In this document: one piece after another, positions 17,973 to 27,930 of the stretch | How the letters are laid out: each line of letters begins with the position of its first letter | Position numbering within the stretch: the first letter of the stretch is position 1 | Assembly: GCA_028345195.1 (NCBI GenBank) | Contig: JAOMCX010000004.1 | Coordinates: 1 to 64,000, forward strand | DNA from: Candidatus Nitrosopelagicus sp. | Lineage (GTDB): Archaea; Thermoproteota; Nitrososphaeria; Nitrososphaerales; Nitrosopumilaceae | Length of the DNA stretch: 64,000 nt | Direction: 5' to 3' | Translations under genes and position numbers: made by a program | The notes under the pieces: model-generated | Seen by the model: the letters and a program-made list of their open reading frames with translations, nothing else | The model's database searches: none | Told to the model about the DNA's origin: nothing

Positions 17973-20900
17973 ATGCATTTGAAAAATCCTTTACTATTTG
18001 GCCTAATGGCGATTTTATTACTAGGTGGTACTATAACTCCTGGACTTTCACAAAGTTCCTTCGATTTGCAAATTGTAATTAACGAAGTTGAAACAAACTC
18101 TGCTGGTTCTGATAAATCGGAATTTGTGGAACTCTATAATCCCACTTCAACTGAAATAGATGTTAGTGGATGGTCAATAGTTCCATCATCTACTTGGAAG
18201 ACACTTGAAATCCCTGATGGTACAATTATTGAACCAAATTCATTTTTAGCTTTTACACATGTGAATTTTTGGTTTAAAGACTTTGGTGAAACTGTCACAC
18301 TTCGTGATGTATCTGGAAATCTAATTGATGAAACTCCGTTAATTGAAGATCTAGAAAATAATAATTTCTCATGGCAAAGAACTACTGATGGATTTGATAC
18401 AGATTCTGTTTCTGATTGGGAGTTGAAACGAATGACTCCAAAATCATCTAATGGAAAACTTATTGATACTCAAGACAGCATATTCACTTTATTTGCAACT
18501 CTTGGTGACAAAACTGAATATACTTTTAATGAAAAAGTCACTATCTCTGGAACTGTATCTGAAGAATTATTCAATTCGGAAATTTCCTCCAACGCTCCTG
18601 AGATGATTAAAATAAATGTAAAAGGTCCAAACTATTTCAAAAATTTTGCATTATTCCCTGATCGTGATCTAGGTTTTTCTACTACACTAAATTTACAAAA
18701 AGTTTTAGGATTTAATCAAGGTAGTTATGATGTAAAACTTTCCTACGGTGAACATACTTCTGATCTAAATTTTACTATAAATGTTGAAGGAGAATCTTCT
18801 GTAGATGTATCTGAAAAAGACAATTTAGAAATCTTGACTGATAAGGAATCCTACATTCCAGGTGAAACTGTAATACTTACTGCTGATACTGATTCTTCAA
18901 TACAATATGGTGGGTTATACTATACTGTCACTAATCCAAATAAAGAAATTATTTTTGAAGGAACAATTTTTCCAAATGATCAGTTTTCAAAAGTATTCAA
19001 ACAAGGTGCTGGTGAACTATATGCATTTTCAACTCAATTATTCATGCAAACTGTAAATCCTGTTTATGGAACATATACAATTGAAGGTATTTACCAATCC
19101 CAAAACCCTCGTTACTATTCATCTGAAGATGTTCTAAATGCAAGTACTAGTTTTATTCTATCTGAAGATGTAAAGGAAAATGTACTAATTTCAATATCCA
19201 CTGATAAAGAAATCTATTCTGTTGGAGATACAATCAAAATCACTGGTAGAAGTAATGATATTTGGGTAGAAGATTTGGAATTGAAGGTAGTACAAACTGG
19301 TATTTTATCCACATCTGCAACGGGTGCTGATGCACGATATCTTGCACCTGATCCATTTGACTTACAAGATAGAGTGAGATTGAATGGAGATGGAACATTT
19401 GAGTATGAATTTAATCTAGTTGAAAATACTTCTTCTGATGAAAATTATGCTAGTAGCTTTGGTGATTACAAAGTATCTGTTTCTGAATATTTTGGAGATG
19501 GTGTAACATACTTCAAAGTAGTTGAGAATCCTGAATCTTTTGTTGATATCCGAACTCCACTTGGTCTAAAAATAGATAAATCTAGTTATGTGCTTGGTTC
19601 TGGTCTGTCACTTACTGGAAAGATTTTAGATTATCATGAAACAGAAGCTAAGAACAATTTACGTAATTCTTTAGATATTACTTTTATTGATCCTACTGGC
19701 AGCGTACTAATGTCTGAAGATCGTAGTAAAGTTGGAAATGATTATGGTAAATCTCCTAATTCTGTTACAAAATTTACTGCATTTCCTGATTCTGTAGGTG
19801 GTTATGAGATAGACGTTGTATTACATCCAATACAATTTGACTATGGAATGTATGTTGTAAAAGTTGTACACCAATTATCTGGTATTTCAGAATCTATTTC
19901 ATTTGAAATAAAATCTGCACAATCTGAGATTATCACTGAAACTGAAACTCAAGAACCACTTACCATGAATATTTGTAAAAGTAATCGTGCGCATGTTGAC
20001 GAAATTTTAAAAGATTTGAAAAGTATAGGAAAAGGTGAAATTCCACCTTCTATGGAATCTGTAGTGTGTGGTGAAAATTTAACATTTAATGTTGGTGATA
20101 AATTAGTTGTAACTGGAAAAGTAATTACAAAAACAGGTGTTGAATTGGACCAATCTTCTACAAAACCAAGTGGCCAAACTCAATTTGGTTCTTCTTATTC
20201 TACTAATTATGCACAGGCAATGATGAATTATGTTGAGGTATCAATTCCATATCCTAGATCTATGACTATTTCTACTAATTCCGCATTCCAGACTGTACCT
20301 GATGCCGACGAAAACTACACTGGTGGTGGTGGTTCAGGAGCAGGTGGTGCTTATTACAAAGATTCGGATGGAAATGTAATTCGTGGAGATGAAGATAAAA
20401 GTCAATCCGCACAAGATCGTCAAACCGGATATGATGGAACTGTCATAATGAAAGAGCAAAAACTTCTTCTCACTGATATGCGTTACAAAGCATATCCTGA
20501 CGAAGCAGGAAATTATGCAACCGTCTTTGAATTACGTGCTGGAGTCTTCAAAGATGGCATCTATGCGGTGAAAGCTGATTACTTTGGTTATCATGATGAA
20601 ACTTCTGTGAAAATAACTGATTCCTCATTAAAAGGTGGATTGTCCCCTTCAATTTCAGTAAACTTGGAAAAAGATGAATTTGCAGCTGGTGACACGGTTC
20701 GTATTTCTGGAAAAATAAATAATATCTATTATTATGATAGCGTATCTGTAAAAATTAACACACCTGATGTTTCAAAGATAAATTGTTTCGATGGTGCACA
20801 ATGTGGATTTGGAAATTCTGAAAAAAAGATACGTGTTCAAGAAGGTGTTAACGGACCGGGATTTTTCTGGAATTATAAATTACCTTCCGATGCTGCTTTA

Positions 20901-21452
20901 GGTTTATACACAATAGTTGTAGATACTCATTTCGGTGAATTTGAAAAACAATTCTTTGTAATAGATGAATCTGAAGTAATTGGAACTCCTGTTCCTGAAA
21001 CCACTCCAAATATTTCTAAAAAAATCATTGACAAATTCAATAGAATTGCAGATGATAAAATCCCAATCATCTTGACTGAAAAGTCTACTGATGATTCTAC
21101 TCTTGAACCACGTGTAATCCAAGGATCTCTATTCACTTCTGCTCGAGGTGAAGAATCTGATGTAAATCTTAGAATCACTACATTTGATGGTCAATGTATA
21201 ATTGGGCAAAGTTCAGATTGTTTAGTAACTGAATCAACTAGAAAACCTGGAGCAATTTATTCAATTGTTACAATTGATGATATTAATTATAAAATCAGAT
21301 ATAGTGGAGATGATGTAAGATTAGAAAAGTTCTCAATTGTACCTGAAGATTCTAATTCAAAAATCAATATTGATAACTGGAATGTAGAAATTCTCAAAGA
21401 TGAACAACCATCTAGATTCTATTACAAAGTATCATACGTAGCATTAGAGTAA
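17973..21452 (+). CDS. Large secreted protein with lamin-tail domain and Ig-like repeats
   Basis: 1159 residues with a signal peptide (cleavage after about residue 27, PGLSQS). Residues 32-120 form a lamin-tail domain (INEVETNSAGSDKSEFVELY and DVSGWSIVPSS). The rest is a string of beta-sandwich units recognisable by D-K-x-x-Y-x-x-G-D-x-I starts (DKESYIPGETVILTA, DKEIYSVGDTIKITG, DKSSYVLGSGLSLTG, EKDEFAAGDTVRISG). There is no C-terminal membrane helix or sorting motif. It is probably an extracellular structural or adhesion protein. The ATG is preceded by GAGTAGGAA, which could serve as ribosome binding site. Confidence 0.8.
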   Translation: MHLKNPLLFGLMAILLLGGTITPGLSQSSFDLQIVINEVETNSAGSDKSEFVELYNPTSTEIDVSGWSIVPSSTWKTLEIPDGTIIEPNSFLAFTHVNFWFKDFGETVTLRDVSGNLIDETPLIEDLENNNFSWQRTTDGFDTDSVSDWELKRMTPKSSNGKLIDTQDSIFTLFATLGDKTEYTFNEKVTISGTVSEELFNSEISSNAPEMIKINVKGPNYFKNFALFPDRDLGFSTTLNLQKVLGFNQGSYDVKLSYGEHTSDLNFTINVEGESSVDVSEKDNLEILTDKESYIPGETVILTADTDSSIQYGGLYYTVTNPNKEIIFEGTIFPNDQFSKVFKQGAGELYAFSTQLFMQTVNPVYGTYTIEGIYQSQNPRYYSSEDVLNASTSFILSEDVKENVLISISTDKEIYSVGDTIKITGRSNDIWVEDLELKVVQTGILSTSATGADARYLAPDPFDLQDRVRLNGDGTFEYEFNLVENTSSDENYASSFGDYKVSVSEYFGDGVTYFKVVENPESFVDIRTPLGLKIDKSSYVLGSGLSLTGKILDYHETEAKNNLRNSLDITFIDPTGSVLMSEDRSKVGNDYGKSPNSVTKFTAFPDSVGGYEIDVVLHPIQFDYGMYVVKVVHQLSGISESISFEIKSAQSEIITETETQEPLTMNICKSNRAHVDEILKDLKSIGKGEIPPSMESVVCGENLTFNVGDKLVVTGKVITKTGVELDQSSTKPSGQTQFGSSYSTNYAQAMMNYVEVSIPYPRSMTISTNSAFQTVPDADENYTGGGGSGAGGAYYKDSDGNVIRGDEDKSQSAQDRQTGYDGTVIMKEQKLLLTDMRYKAYPDEAGNYATVFELRAGVFKDGIYAVKADYFGYHDETSVKITDSSLKGGLSPSISVNLEKDEFAAGDTVRISGKINNIYYYDSVSVKINTPDVSKINCFDGAQCGFGNSEKKIRVQEGVNGPGFFWNYKLPSDAALGLYTIVVDTHFGEFEKQFFVIDESEVIGTPVPETTPNISKKIIDKFNRIADDKIPIILTEKSTDDSTLEPRVIQGSLFTSARGEESDVNLRITTFDGQCIIGQSSDCLVTESTRKPGAIYSIVTIDDINYKIRYSGDDVRLEKFSIVPEDSNSKINIDNWNVEILKDEQPSRFYYKVSYVALE

Positions 21453-21483
21453 AACACAAAACCTTCTCTAAACTCTTCATAAT

Positions 21484-21981
21484 ATGAAAATTAATCTCTT
21501 AATGTTTTATCAAGATGATCCAAAAAAATGTACAGCTGCCAAATTAATAAAATTTGGACTAGCAAGAAAAATTACAAAATCTCAATCAAAAACAGTTCTT
21601 TTACATCCGTACGCAAAAAAAACATTACTGAATAAGGAAAAATTACTTTTTACATCTATAACTGGAATTGACTGTTCATGGGCTTTAGCAGAAGAAGTTT
21701 TCCAAAAAAACTTTATTGGCCTATCTAGAAAACTACCCCCTCTTCTGGCCGGAAACCCCGTAAATTATTCAAAAATTAACAAATTAACTACTGTTGAGGC
21801 AATAGCAGGTGCTGCTTTTATTTTAGGTGATGAGGAATTGTCACAAAAACTACTTGAGAAGTTCAACTGGGGTCATACGTTTTTGGAATTAAATGAAAAT
21901 CTATTACATGATTATCAAAAAGTAACATCTGAAGTTCAGGTAAATGAGATTATACGTGAATATGGCTATGAATATAATTAA
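21484..21981 (+). CDS. tsr3: Tsr3-type rRNA aminocarboxypropyltransferase (DUF367)
   Basis: 165 residues of the DUF367/Tsr3 family, which in yeast transfers the aminocarboxypropyl group from SAM to a hypermodified uridine of 18S rRNA. Conserved stretches are DDPKKCTAAKLIKFGLA, GIDCSWALAEEVF and RKLPPLLAGNPVNY, followed by TTVEAIAGAAFILG. The methyltransferase gene follows after 19 bases on the same strand. Archaeal 16S target not shown by sequence. Confidence 0.88.
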   Translation: MKINLLMFYQDDPKKCTAAKLIKFGLARKITKSQSKTVLLHPYAKKTLLNKEKLLFTSITGIDCSWALAEEVFQKNFIGLSRKLPPLLAGNPVNYSKINKLTTVEAIAGAAFILGDEELSQKLLEKFNWGHTFLELNENLLHDYQKVTSEVQVNEIIREYGYEYN

Positions 21982-22000
21982 GTAAAATTTAACATCTCAA

Positions 22001-22624
22001 ATGGATAAAACTTCAAAATTATTTGATGTATGGGCAAATACTGGCCGCTCTGAAGAAATGGAAAAAGGTCATGGTACCACCGTCAATCAATTTTTGGATA
22101 AACTATCTCTAAAAGAAAATTTTAGATTTCTTGATATTGGTTGTGGTAATGGTTGGGTGGTACGAAAAATGTCTGAAAAAACCTCTTGTATCAAAACAAT
22201 TGGGATTGACAAAAGTAAGATGATGATTAAAAATGCAAAATCTAAAATCTCATCTAAAAAAGAAAGTTATTTTGTTACGGATCTTGAGTCATGGAATACA
22301 AAAGAAAAATTTGATATAATTTTTTCAATGGAATCATTATACTATTCTGTACCAATGGAGCTTGCATTAGAAAAGGTATTCAAATTACTCAAAAAGGGTG
22401 GTACATTCTACTGTGGAACTGATTTTTACAGTGATAATACTTTGACCACTAGATGGCTAAAAGATATGAATATTCCAATGGATTTACGTTCTGAAAAAGA
22501 ATGGAAGAAAATGTTCAAAGAGGTTGGATTTACGACCCGCTCAAAACATGTTACAGACTCAAATAGTAAATCTAAATGGAAACGTGAACTTGGAACACTA
22601 TTTGTTATTGGTAGAAAGTCTTGA
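22001..22624 (+). CDS. Class I SAM-dependent methyltransferase
   Basis: 207 residues of Rossmann-fold methyltransferase type. Motif I is FLDIGCGNGWVVRK near residue 45, followed by the acidic end of strand 2 (GIDKSKMM) and DIIFSMESLYYS as motif IV region. The substrate is unknown; the sequence resembles small-molecule or UbiE-like enzymes more than rRNA enzymes. It follows tsr3 closely and its 3' end overlaps the convergent solute-binding protein gene by 27 bases. Confidence 0.83.
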   Translation: MDKTSKLFDVWANTGRSEEMEKGHGTTVNQFLDKLSLKENFRFLDIGCGNGWVVRKMSEKTSCIKTIGIDKSKMMIKNAKSKISSKKESYFVTDLESWNTKEKFDIIFSMESLYYSVPMELALEKVFKLLKKGGTFYCGTDFYSDNTLTTRWLKDMNIPMDLRSEKEWKKMFKEVGFTTRSKHVTDSNSKSKWKRELGTLFVIGRKS

Positions 22625-25066
22625 TTTTCTAATTACCAAAATTGCAATAATACTAAAAATAGGAATAATTGATAATATGTACCAATAATTCACTTCTGAT
22701 TCTTTTATTTCACTAATCACCTCTACCTTTGGAACTTCTTTTTCATTTGAAATTATTATGAAACTTTTTGAGTATTCATATGGTTTCAGAACATCATCTA
22801 ACGCTGCAAAAATTTTGATGGTATAAACTCCTTCATTAATTGCTGAATTTTTATCTAAATTGATACTTGCCATATCATTCACTATCTTTTTAATTCCATT
22901 TAGAATGATTTTACCTTCTGAATTTATGATAAAGTAATGAATTTCAGATGAGTTCTCTGCTGAAACGAGAATTTCTTCATTTGAGTCTAAAACATATGGT
23001 TGTGCGAACTCAACTGAGTTGATTAATGGAAATTTAACATCCTCAAACTCCTTCCATTTTCCTTGCTCAAAAACATAATTTCCATAATCAAATGATTTGA
23101 TAACTATCGTCCTTGAATCTGGTGAATATCTGTCCAGATAAAATGGACCATTACTAATTACTGCATGGTTATTTTCATCAATCCATTCTTGACTAGAATC
23201 ATATCTGATATTTTGAAATCCGTTTTGTGGATTGAATTGTTTTAACGCATTTGGTATGTGTTCATTTTCTTCAAAAGTATTCAATTGCATTTTTACCTGA
23301 TTTGCATCATTTGGAATTATTAATGAAAGCCAATTGATGTTTTTTGTAATTGATTCTGTACGTGAAAATGAACTTTTTCCATCAACTACGATTTGTTCCA
23401 TAGATGCCATAATTTCCCAAGGCATACTACTCCAAACACTTCCCCATGATGCAATTTCTCCTGAGTCAAAATGCCAAAAATCAGTATACACCTCAATTGT
23501 ATTCTCATCAATTATTCGAATTCCCTTCATTGTATTCAAGACTTGAGATGCTTGTGGTGAAAAATCAGCATCATATGTTCTATCATCTTCAGTTCTTTCT
23601 GAGCCCCATTCTGACAGAAAGTATACTGAATAGATTATGTCATTCATGTTCATCTCTTGACCATGATGCCATTGATTAAATTTCAAATCATATGTAATCT
23701 TACTTTTTGCAGAAATTCCATTTCCTACTTTATCCCATTTTTCTGAATCAGGATTCCATTTTATTGCATCATTTGGAACATCCACTGATGATGCAATTCC
23801 ATTTGTTTCTACTTCCCATGAACTTCGTATTGGCATCATCTCTCCTGAAAATGGATGTCCTGTTAAAATTGGGTCTGTAATTGAGAGCCAAATCTGATTA
23901 CTGTATGTATCACCTAATCCTCCAATAGGATTCCATGCTGCTTGATAAATTTGCTTTACACCTACATCTAGTGTTCCTGAATCAGTTCTAACATTAATTG
24001 GTGTGAATCTACTTGGAACTCCAGCTCCTAATGCATTGATTATTCCATCTACCTCTTGATTCACAACATATTGATCAATTTTACTTGCAAGAAATATTCG
24101 AACCGATTCATTTACGCCTTCTTTCATTGCCTCTTTGATTATGCTGGTTCTTTCATCTTTATCATTAAACTCTCCAGAGTAAATTCTCTGAGTCAATTCA
24201 TCTAATTTTTCATTTTCATAATTCCAGTTTGATGGATTATTGTTTCCAGGCATGCTTGAAAACCATGGAGAATACATTTGGGCAAGTGTCACTGAATCAT
24301 ATCTTGTAAAACCTGAACTGCCCCATCCTTCAGTGTATAAACTCCATTTCTGTTCCGCAGGATTTGAACCATAAACCACAACATATGCCTTATTCAAATC
24401 GCCAAATTCTTTATTCACCTTAAATCCAATTTCTTCCAACTCTGATGATAGAATTTCTCCTATAGCTTTTCTAACAGGATCATCACTTCTGATAAAAAAT
24501 GTAATTTCTATTGGTTCATTTTCATAATTCCATACTCCATCAATTTTATCTGCTCCACGTATTGTCAATTCATCTGCAATTACTTTCTCTGCAAATGATG
24601 GATTGTATCTAAATTGGAAAGTCTCAATCACATCTAGGACTCTCAAATATTCTGCAGAAAAACTTCCATAATTTGAAAACATTGATGTCCCAAAACCTCC
24701 TAGTAATTCATTCACAATCAAATCTCTGTCCACCAGAAAATTCACAGCATATCGTATTTCTCGAATTGAAAAGGGATTGAATGGTCCTTCATCTGTAGGA
24801 TTTAATAAAATACTGTAGTATCCTCCAGTTGATTCAAACACCTTCAACTTCTCTCTTGATTCGGAATCTTCTATTCTGTCTGAAGAAATTCTATAATAGT
24901 ACATATCAAGATTTCCATTTTTGACTTCTTCTAAGGCTGTATTCTCATCAAGATATTGTATGAATTTTATCTCATCAACATACGTACCTTTTTGAGCAAA
25001 TGCTGTCGGAATTATAGATATTAAACAAATAATGATAATTATTTTAAAAATTTTCAACTGTTTCAA
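22598..25066 (-). CDS. ABC transporter solute-binding protein, family 5, membrane-tethered
   Basis: 822 residues, well above the usual 500-600 of peptide/oligopeptide-binding proteins. Signal peptide at residues 5-24 (ending AFAQKG). The family 5 (DppA/OppA-like) domain is seen in REIRYAVNFLVDRDLIVNELLGGF, EKWDKVGNGISAKSKITYDLKF and WHHGQEMNMNDIIYSVYF. A C-terminal helix (ILSIIPIFSIIAILVI, about 794-810) with a basic end anchors it to the membrane. No permease genes lie nearby; an OppF-like ATPase gene is about 12 kb away. Likely ligand peptides or nickel-type, not determinable. Confidence 0.85.
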   Translation of the reverse strand: MKQLKIFKIIIIICLISIIPTAFAQKGTYVDEIKFIQYLDENTALEEVKNGNLDMYYYRISSDRIEDSESREKLKVFESTGGYYSILLNPTDEGPFNPFSIREIRYAVNFLVDRDLIVNELLGGFGTSMFSNYGSFSAEYLRVLDVIETFQFRYNPSFAEKVIADELTIRGADKIDGVWNYENEPIEITFFIRSDDPVRKAIGEILSSELEEIGFKVNKEFGDLNKAYVVVYGSNPAEQKWSLYTEGWGSSGFTRYDSVTLAQMYSPWFSSMPGNNNPSNWNYENEKLDELTQRIYSGEFNDKDERTSIIKEAMKEGVNESVRIFLASKIDQYVVNQEVDGIINALGAGVPSRFTPINVRTDSGTLDVGVKQIYQAAWNPIGGLGDTYSNQIWLSITDPILTGHPFSGEMMPIRSSWEVETNGIASSVDVPNDAIKWNPDSEKWDKVGNGISAKSKITYDLKFNQWHHGQEMNMNDIIYSVYFLSEWGSERTEDDRTYDADFSPQASQVLNTMKGIRIIDENTIEVYTDFWHFDSGEIASWGSVWSSMPWEIMASMEQIVVDGKSSFSRTESITKNINWLSLIIPNDANQVKMQLNTFEENEHIPNALKQFNPQNGFQNIRYDSSQEWIDENNHAVISNGPFYLDRYSPDSRTIVIKSFDYGNYVFEQGKWKEFEDVKFPLINSVEFAQPYVLDSNEEILVSAENSSEIHYFIINSEGKIILNGIKKIVNDMASINLDKNSAINEGVYTIKIFAALDDVLKPYEYSKSFIIISNEKEVPKVEVISEIKESEVNYWYILSIIPIFSIIAILVIRKSRLSTNNK

Positions 25067-25129
25067 CTAATGCTTCACCTTGGATAAATTTTAGCATTTT
25101 AATACAATTGTAATTGAACTGAATTATAC

Positions 25130-25759
25130 ATGAATCCAAAACAGGTTGTAAAGGGAATCAACGGTATACTTGAAGGAGGAGTGAGCGTTACTGATTTTTC
25201 CATTGTTACAGAATTGGATGAAATTAGCGCAAAAGAATTACTATACACGCTAGTTCAAAATGGGATTGGTACCTGGAATGACGATCTAGTAGATTTCGAT
25301 ATTCCAAATGATAGACTTCAAACAGCATTATTTGCTATCAAATTAGGTGCCGATGTAGAATCTGTATCTGAATATCTCACTTGGCAAGATTTTGAATCTA
25401 TCACTGGATTAATTCTTGAAAAAAAGGATTTTGACGTAACAAAAAATCTCATCTTAACAAAACCTAGAATGGAAATTGATGTAGTTGGAACAAAAATGGA
25501 CATTGCACTATTGATAGATTGCAAACATTGGAAAACTATGAGTAAATCTGCATTAAATGAGATTGTGAAAAAACAGGTTGAACGTGTAAAACGATATGTG
25601 ACTGATGAAAATATGTCTGCACTTCCTGTCATTGTAACGCTACATCAAGAAGAAATTCAATTTATTGAGAATGTGCCAATTGTACCTATAATGAAACTAT
25701 CATCGTTTTTAGATGAATTTGTAGGAAATTTAGATTCTCTTGCGTCTATAGAAAAATAA
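25130..25759 (+). CDS. PD-(D/E)XK nuclease-like protein
   Basis: 209 residues. From residue 85 the segment WQDFESITGLILEKKDFDV followed by EIDVVG (Asp117) and LLIDCKHWK (Asp130-x-Lys132) is the pattern of Mrr-type/restriction-endonuclease-like folds, with Glu89, Asp117, Asp130 and Lys132 as candidate catalytic residues. Residues 1-80 look like a small helical, possibly winged-helix, domain. No methyltransferase or helicase is adjacent, so repair or Holliday-junction-like function is as likely as restriction. The assignment is by motif only. Confidence 0.6.
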   Translation: MNPKQVVKGINGILEGGVSVTDFSIVTELDEISAKELLYTLVQNGIGTWNDDLVDFDIPNDRLQTALFAIKLGADVESVSEYLTWQDFESITGLILEKKDFDVTKNLILTKPRMEIDVVGTKMDIALLIDCKHWKTMSKSALNEIVKKQVERVKRYVTDENMSALPVIVTLHQEEIQFIENVPIVPIMKLSSFLDEFVGNLDSLASIEK

Positions 25760-25795
25760 TCTGGTTTAGATATAGCTTGTATATCCAAATGAATA

Positions 25796-25936
25796 TTGAA
25801 ATTCAAAACTCTAGGTATCATCATGATGATGATTGTTGCAAGTTGTCTGTTAGTTTCAGTTCTTTCTACTGGTGATTTTAGTTCAGTTGGTGAATACCCG
25901 TCTGATAACGGCAAGATCTTAACACGGTCACCATAG
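25796..25936 (+). CDS. Possible small secreted or membrane protein
   Basis: 46-codon ORF with TTG start. An internal ATG at 25823, 9 bases after TAGGT, could instead give 37 residues. The N-terminal part is strongly hydrophobic (LGIIMMMIVASCLLVSVLS) and includes a lipobox-like VASCLL, followed by a short polar tail. No family known. It lies between the nuclease-like gene and the convergent DUF2070 gene. Confidence 0.35.
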   Translation: MKFKTLGIIMMMIVASCLLVSVLSTGDFSSVGEYPSDNGKILTRSP

Positions 25937-25975
25937 AAACTCAGGTTTTAGAAATAGATACTAGCTTTAAACTAT

Positions 25976-27718
25976 CTATAGAAAAATAGCAGCTAAAAAT
26001 AATCCTGCATCTGCTATTAGACAATATTTTGTAATATTCATTGTCTTATCCATTATCTTTGAATAATCTGAAAATATTGTTGGTCCCATGACCTTTACAT
26101 TTGTTTGATGTTCTAACACCTCGAATGATCCTTCTTTAATTCTTGATTCAGCTTTTTGTGCTAAATCAAAATACCAGTTTGATAATTCTGGTGGTTTTGA
26201 TAATACTCCTAACTGATGATATCCATTTCTATTTCTTGCACCGCTTGCTGTATAGTGTGTATCTGATGTACAAATTTCAATTAACTCTGATCCATTATCT
26301 GCAAAGTGTTTGACTATGGTTTCTCTCACTCCATTTTCCATATTATTGGCATCTGCCCATCCCAAAAAATATTTTTTATTATTTATCTCCAAACATAAAA
26401 TCGCAATTCCTCCTCCTGCGATGTCATTTTCAATTAACTCCATGTCTTCGGAATTGGCAAATCCAAACTTGAATGGATGACTCTCTTTTGTCTTTAATGT
26501 GTCCAGTGTAGATTTTGCAGCTAAAAGCAAATCTTCTGAATCTTCTTTTGAAATATCTTTTCCCATGGCATTATGAGTGTCCACAATCATAACTTGCTCA
26601 AAATTTCTATTTTCAGCAAACTGTTCAATCTCACTTCTAACGTTTGGTGGTAAATCTTCCATTCCGTGAGGTGACAATGATAAAAATAACAAAGCAGTTC
26701 TATCAAATAGCAATCCTCCTGCTCTAGCCTTGTTTATTGTAACTGCTACTGGTTCTGTACATACTGCTCCCCCTTGCTGTACCTTACTTTCTTGTAAACT
26801 GTTTAGATAATTTTGAACCTCTTTTTGTGTTGGTAGATTAAGATCATGATTTGAAATACTATGCATGACCATTGCAGTTGAATCCATTTTCTTGTAAATC
26901 AGGTCTGTAATGTTACTTCCACCTATAGGATGAAATGGACCTGGATGAATATCTGGTAATACTATTCTGAAATCATCTTCTTTATCTGATGATTCAAATC
27001 TTAATTGTGATGTAGATACAGTTGATTCTGTTGCACTTTGTTCAATAATTTTTTCTAATGGGTCTGGGTCTTTCCTGGACATTGATGTAACATAAGCTTG
27101 AATCAATTCATGAGTACTTTTCAATCCTGGTCGTCCTGCCTTATCTGTAAGATAAGCCCATGCTGTTGCTAATCCTAAAAATATTGCTCCAAAAAATAAT
27201 GCCATTGGGTTTGTAAGTGAACCTACCCACATCTCCGGTGGAATTAAAACCAAATACATTGCTAGAGGTTGAATAAATGCAACTGCCCATGCCTTCTTTA
27301 CACTTGCTCCAAGAATTGTTGTGAAAATTCCGATTCTAAAGCTTGCAAATACAATCATTCCCATTGTAACGTAAAACAAATCTAATCCATCTTTTTCAAA
27401 CAGTCCCATTGCACCAAATCCTATCAGTGTACTAACAAAGAACAATCCATTTCCAAATAATGAAACATGTAATGATTTTGAATATTCTTTATGTTTTGAA
27501 AATAAAATATCTAAAAATTGTGTTCCAACTAATGCACCAATGACTGCTATTGTTGGAAATAGTAAATCAGTTGATCCTAAATATGTTGCAGCAGTGAATG
27601 CTCCAATTAATCCTGCAATTACAATTGATACTGCTAGAGAAATGTAATGTGATGATGGGTTAATCAGCGATAACGTATATTTATCGTGTATCTTACTAAC
27701 GTCGTCTTTTTCAGGCAT
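25976..27718 (-). CDS. DUF2070 family archaeal membrane protein
   Basis: 580 residues. Residues 25-190 contain about six membrane helices; the C-terminal two thirds is a soluble domain with conserved PDIHPGPFHPIGGSN (near 254), SPHGMEDLPPNVR (near 350) and VDTHNAMGKD (near 377), then a final hydrophobic tail. The His- and Asp-rich motifs suggest a metal-dependent hydrolase-like site, which is inference. The family is restricted to archaea and uncharacterised. The Sec61-beta gene ends 8 bases upstream of its start, so they are co-transcribed. Confidence 0.85.
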   Translation of the reverse strand: MPEKDDVSKIHDKYTLSLINPSSHYISLAVSIVIAGLIGAFTAATYLGSTDLLFPTIAVIGALVGTQFLDILFSKHKEYSKSLHVSLFGNGLFFVSTLIGFGAMGLFEKDGLDLFYVTMGMIVFASFRIGIFTTILGASVKKAWAVAFIQPLAMYLVLIPPEMWVGSLTNPMALFFGAIFLGLATAWAYLTDKAGRPGLKSTHELIQAYVTSMSRKDPDPLEKIIEQSATESTVSTSQLRFESSDKEDDFRIVLPDIHPGPFHPIGGSNITDLIYKKMDSTAMVMHSISNHDLNLPTQKEVQNYLNSLQESKVQQGGAVCTEPVAVTINKARAGGLLFDRTALLFLSLSPHGMEDLPPNVRSEIEQFAENRNFEQVMIVDTHNAMGKDISKEDSEDLLLAAKSTLDTLKTKESHPFKFGFANSEDMELIENDIAGGGIAILCLEINNKKYFLGWADANNMENGVRETIVKHFADNGSELIEICTSDTHYTASGARNRNGYHQLGVLSKPPELSNWYFDLAQKAESRIKEGSFEVLEHQTNVKVMGPTIFSDYSKIMDKTMNITKYCLIADAGLFLAAIFL

Positions 27719-27725
27719 TTTTTGA

Positions 27726-27893
27726 TCAAGGAATTAGCAGTATATCTAACAACCATGAGACTACAATCAGACTAATTGGAATTGAAACAACAATTCTTGG
27801 ATCTACTTTGACTCCTTTAGTCTCATCCTCAAAAAATCTTAAAAGACCTGCACCTGATGCTGGAAGTGATGCACTTGTTTTACTATCTGCCAT
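27726..27893 (-). CDS. secG: Preprotein translocase subunit Sec61-beta (SecG-like)
   Basis: 55-residue tail-anchored subunit of the SecYE-beta translocon. The cytoplasmic part contains the diagnostic PASGAGLLRFFEDETKGVKV and the C-terminal helix IPISLIVVSWLLDILLI crosses the membrane. Start is the ATG at 27891-27893. It lies just upstream of the DUF2070 gene on the same strand. SecY and SecE are not in this window. Confidence 0.93.
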   Translation of the reverse strand: MADSKTSASLPASGAGLLRFFEDETKGVKVDPRIVVSIPISLIVVSWLLDILLIP

Positions 27894-27930
27894 GAATCAA
27901 AACAAGAAATTACGAATAAAAAGTTTTTGA

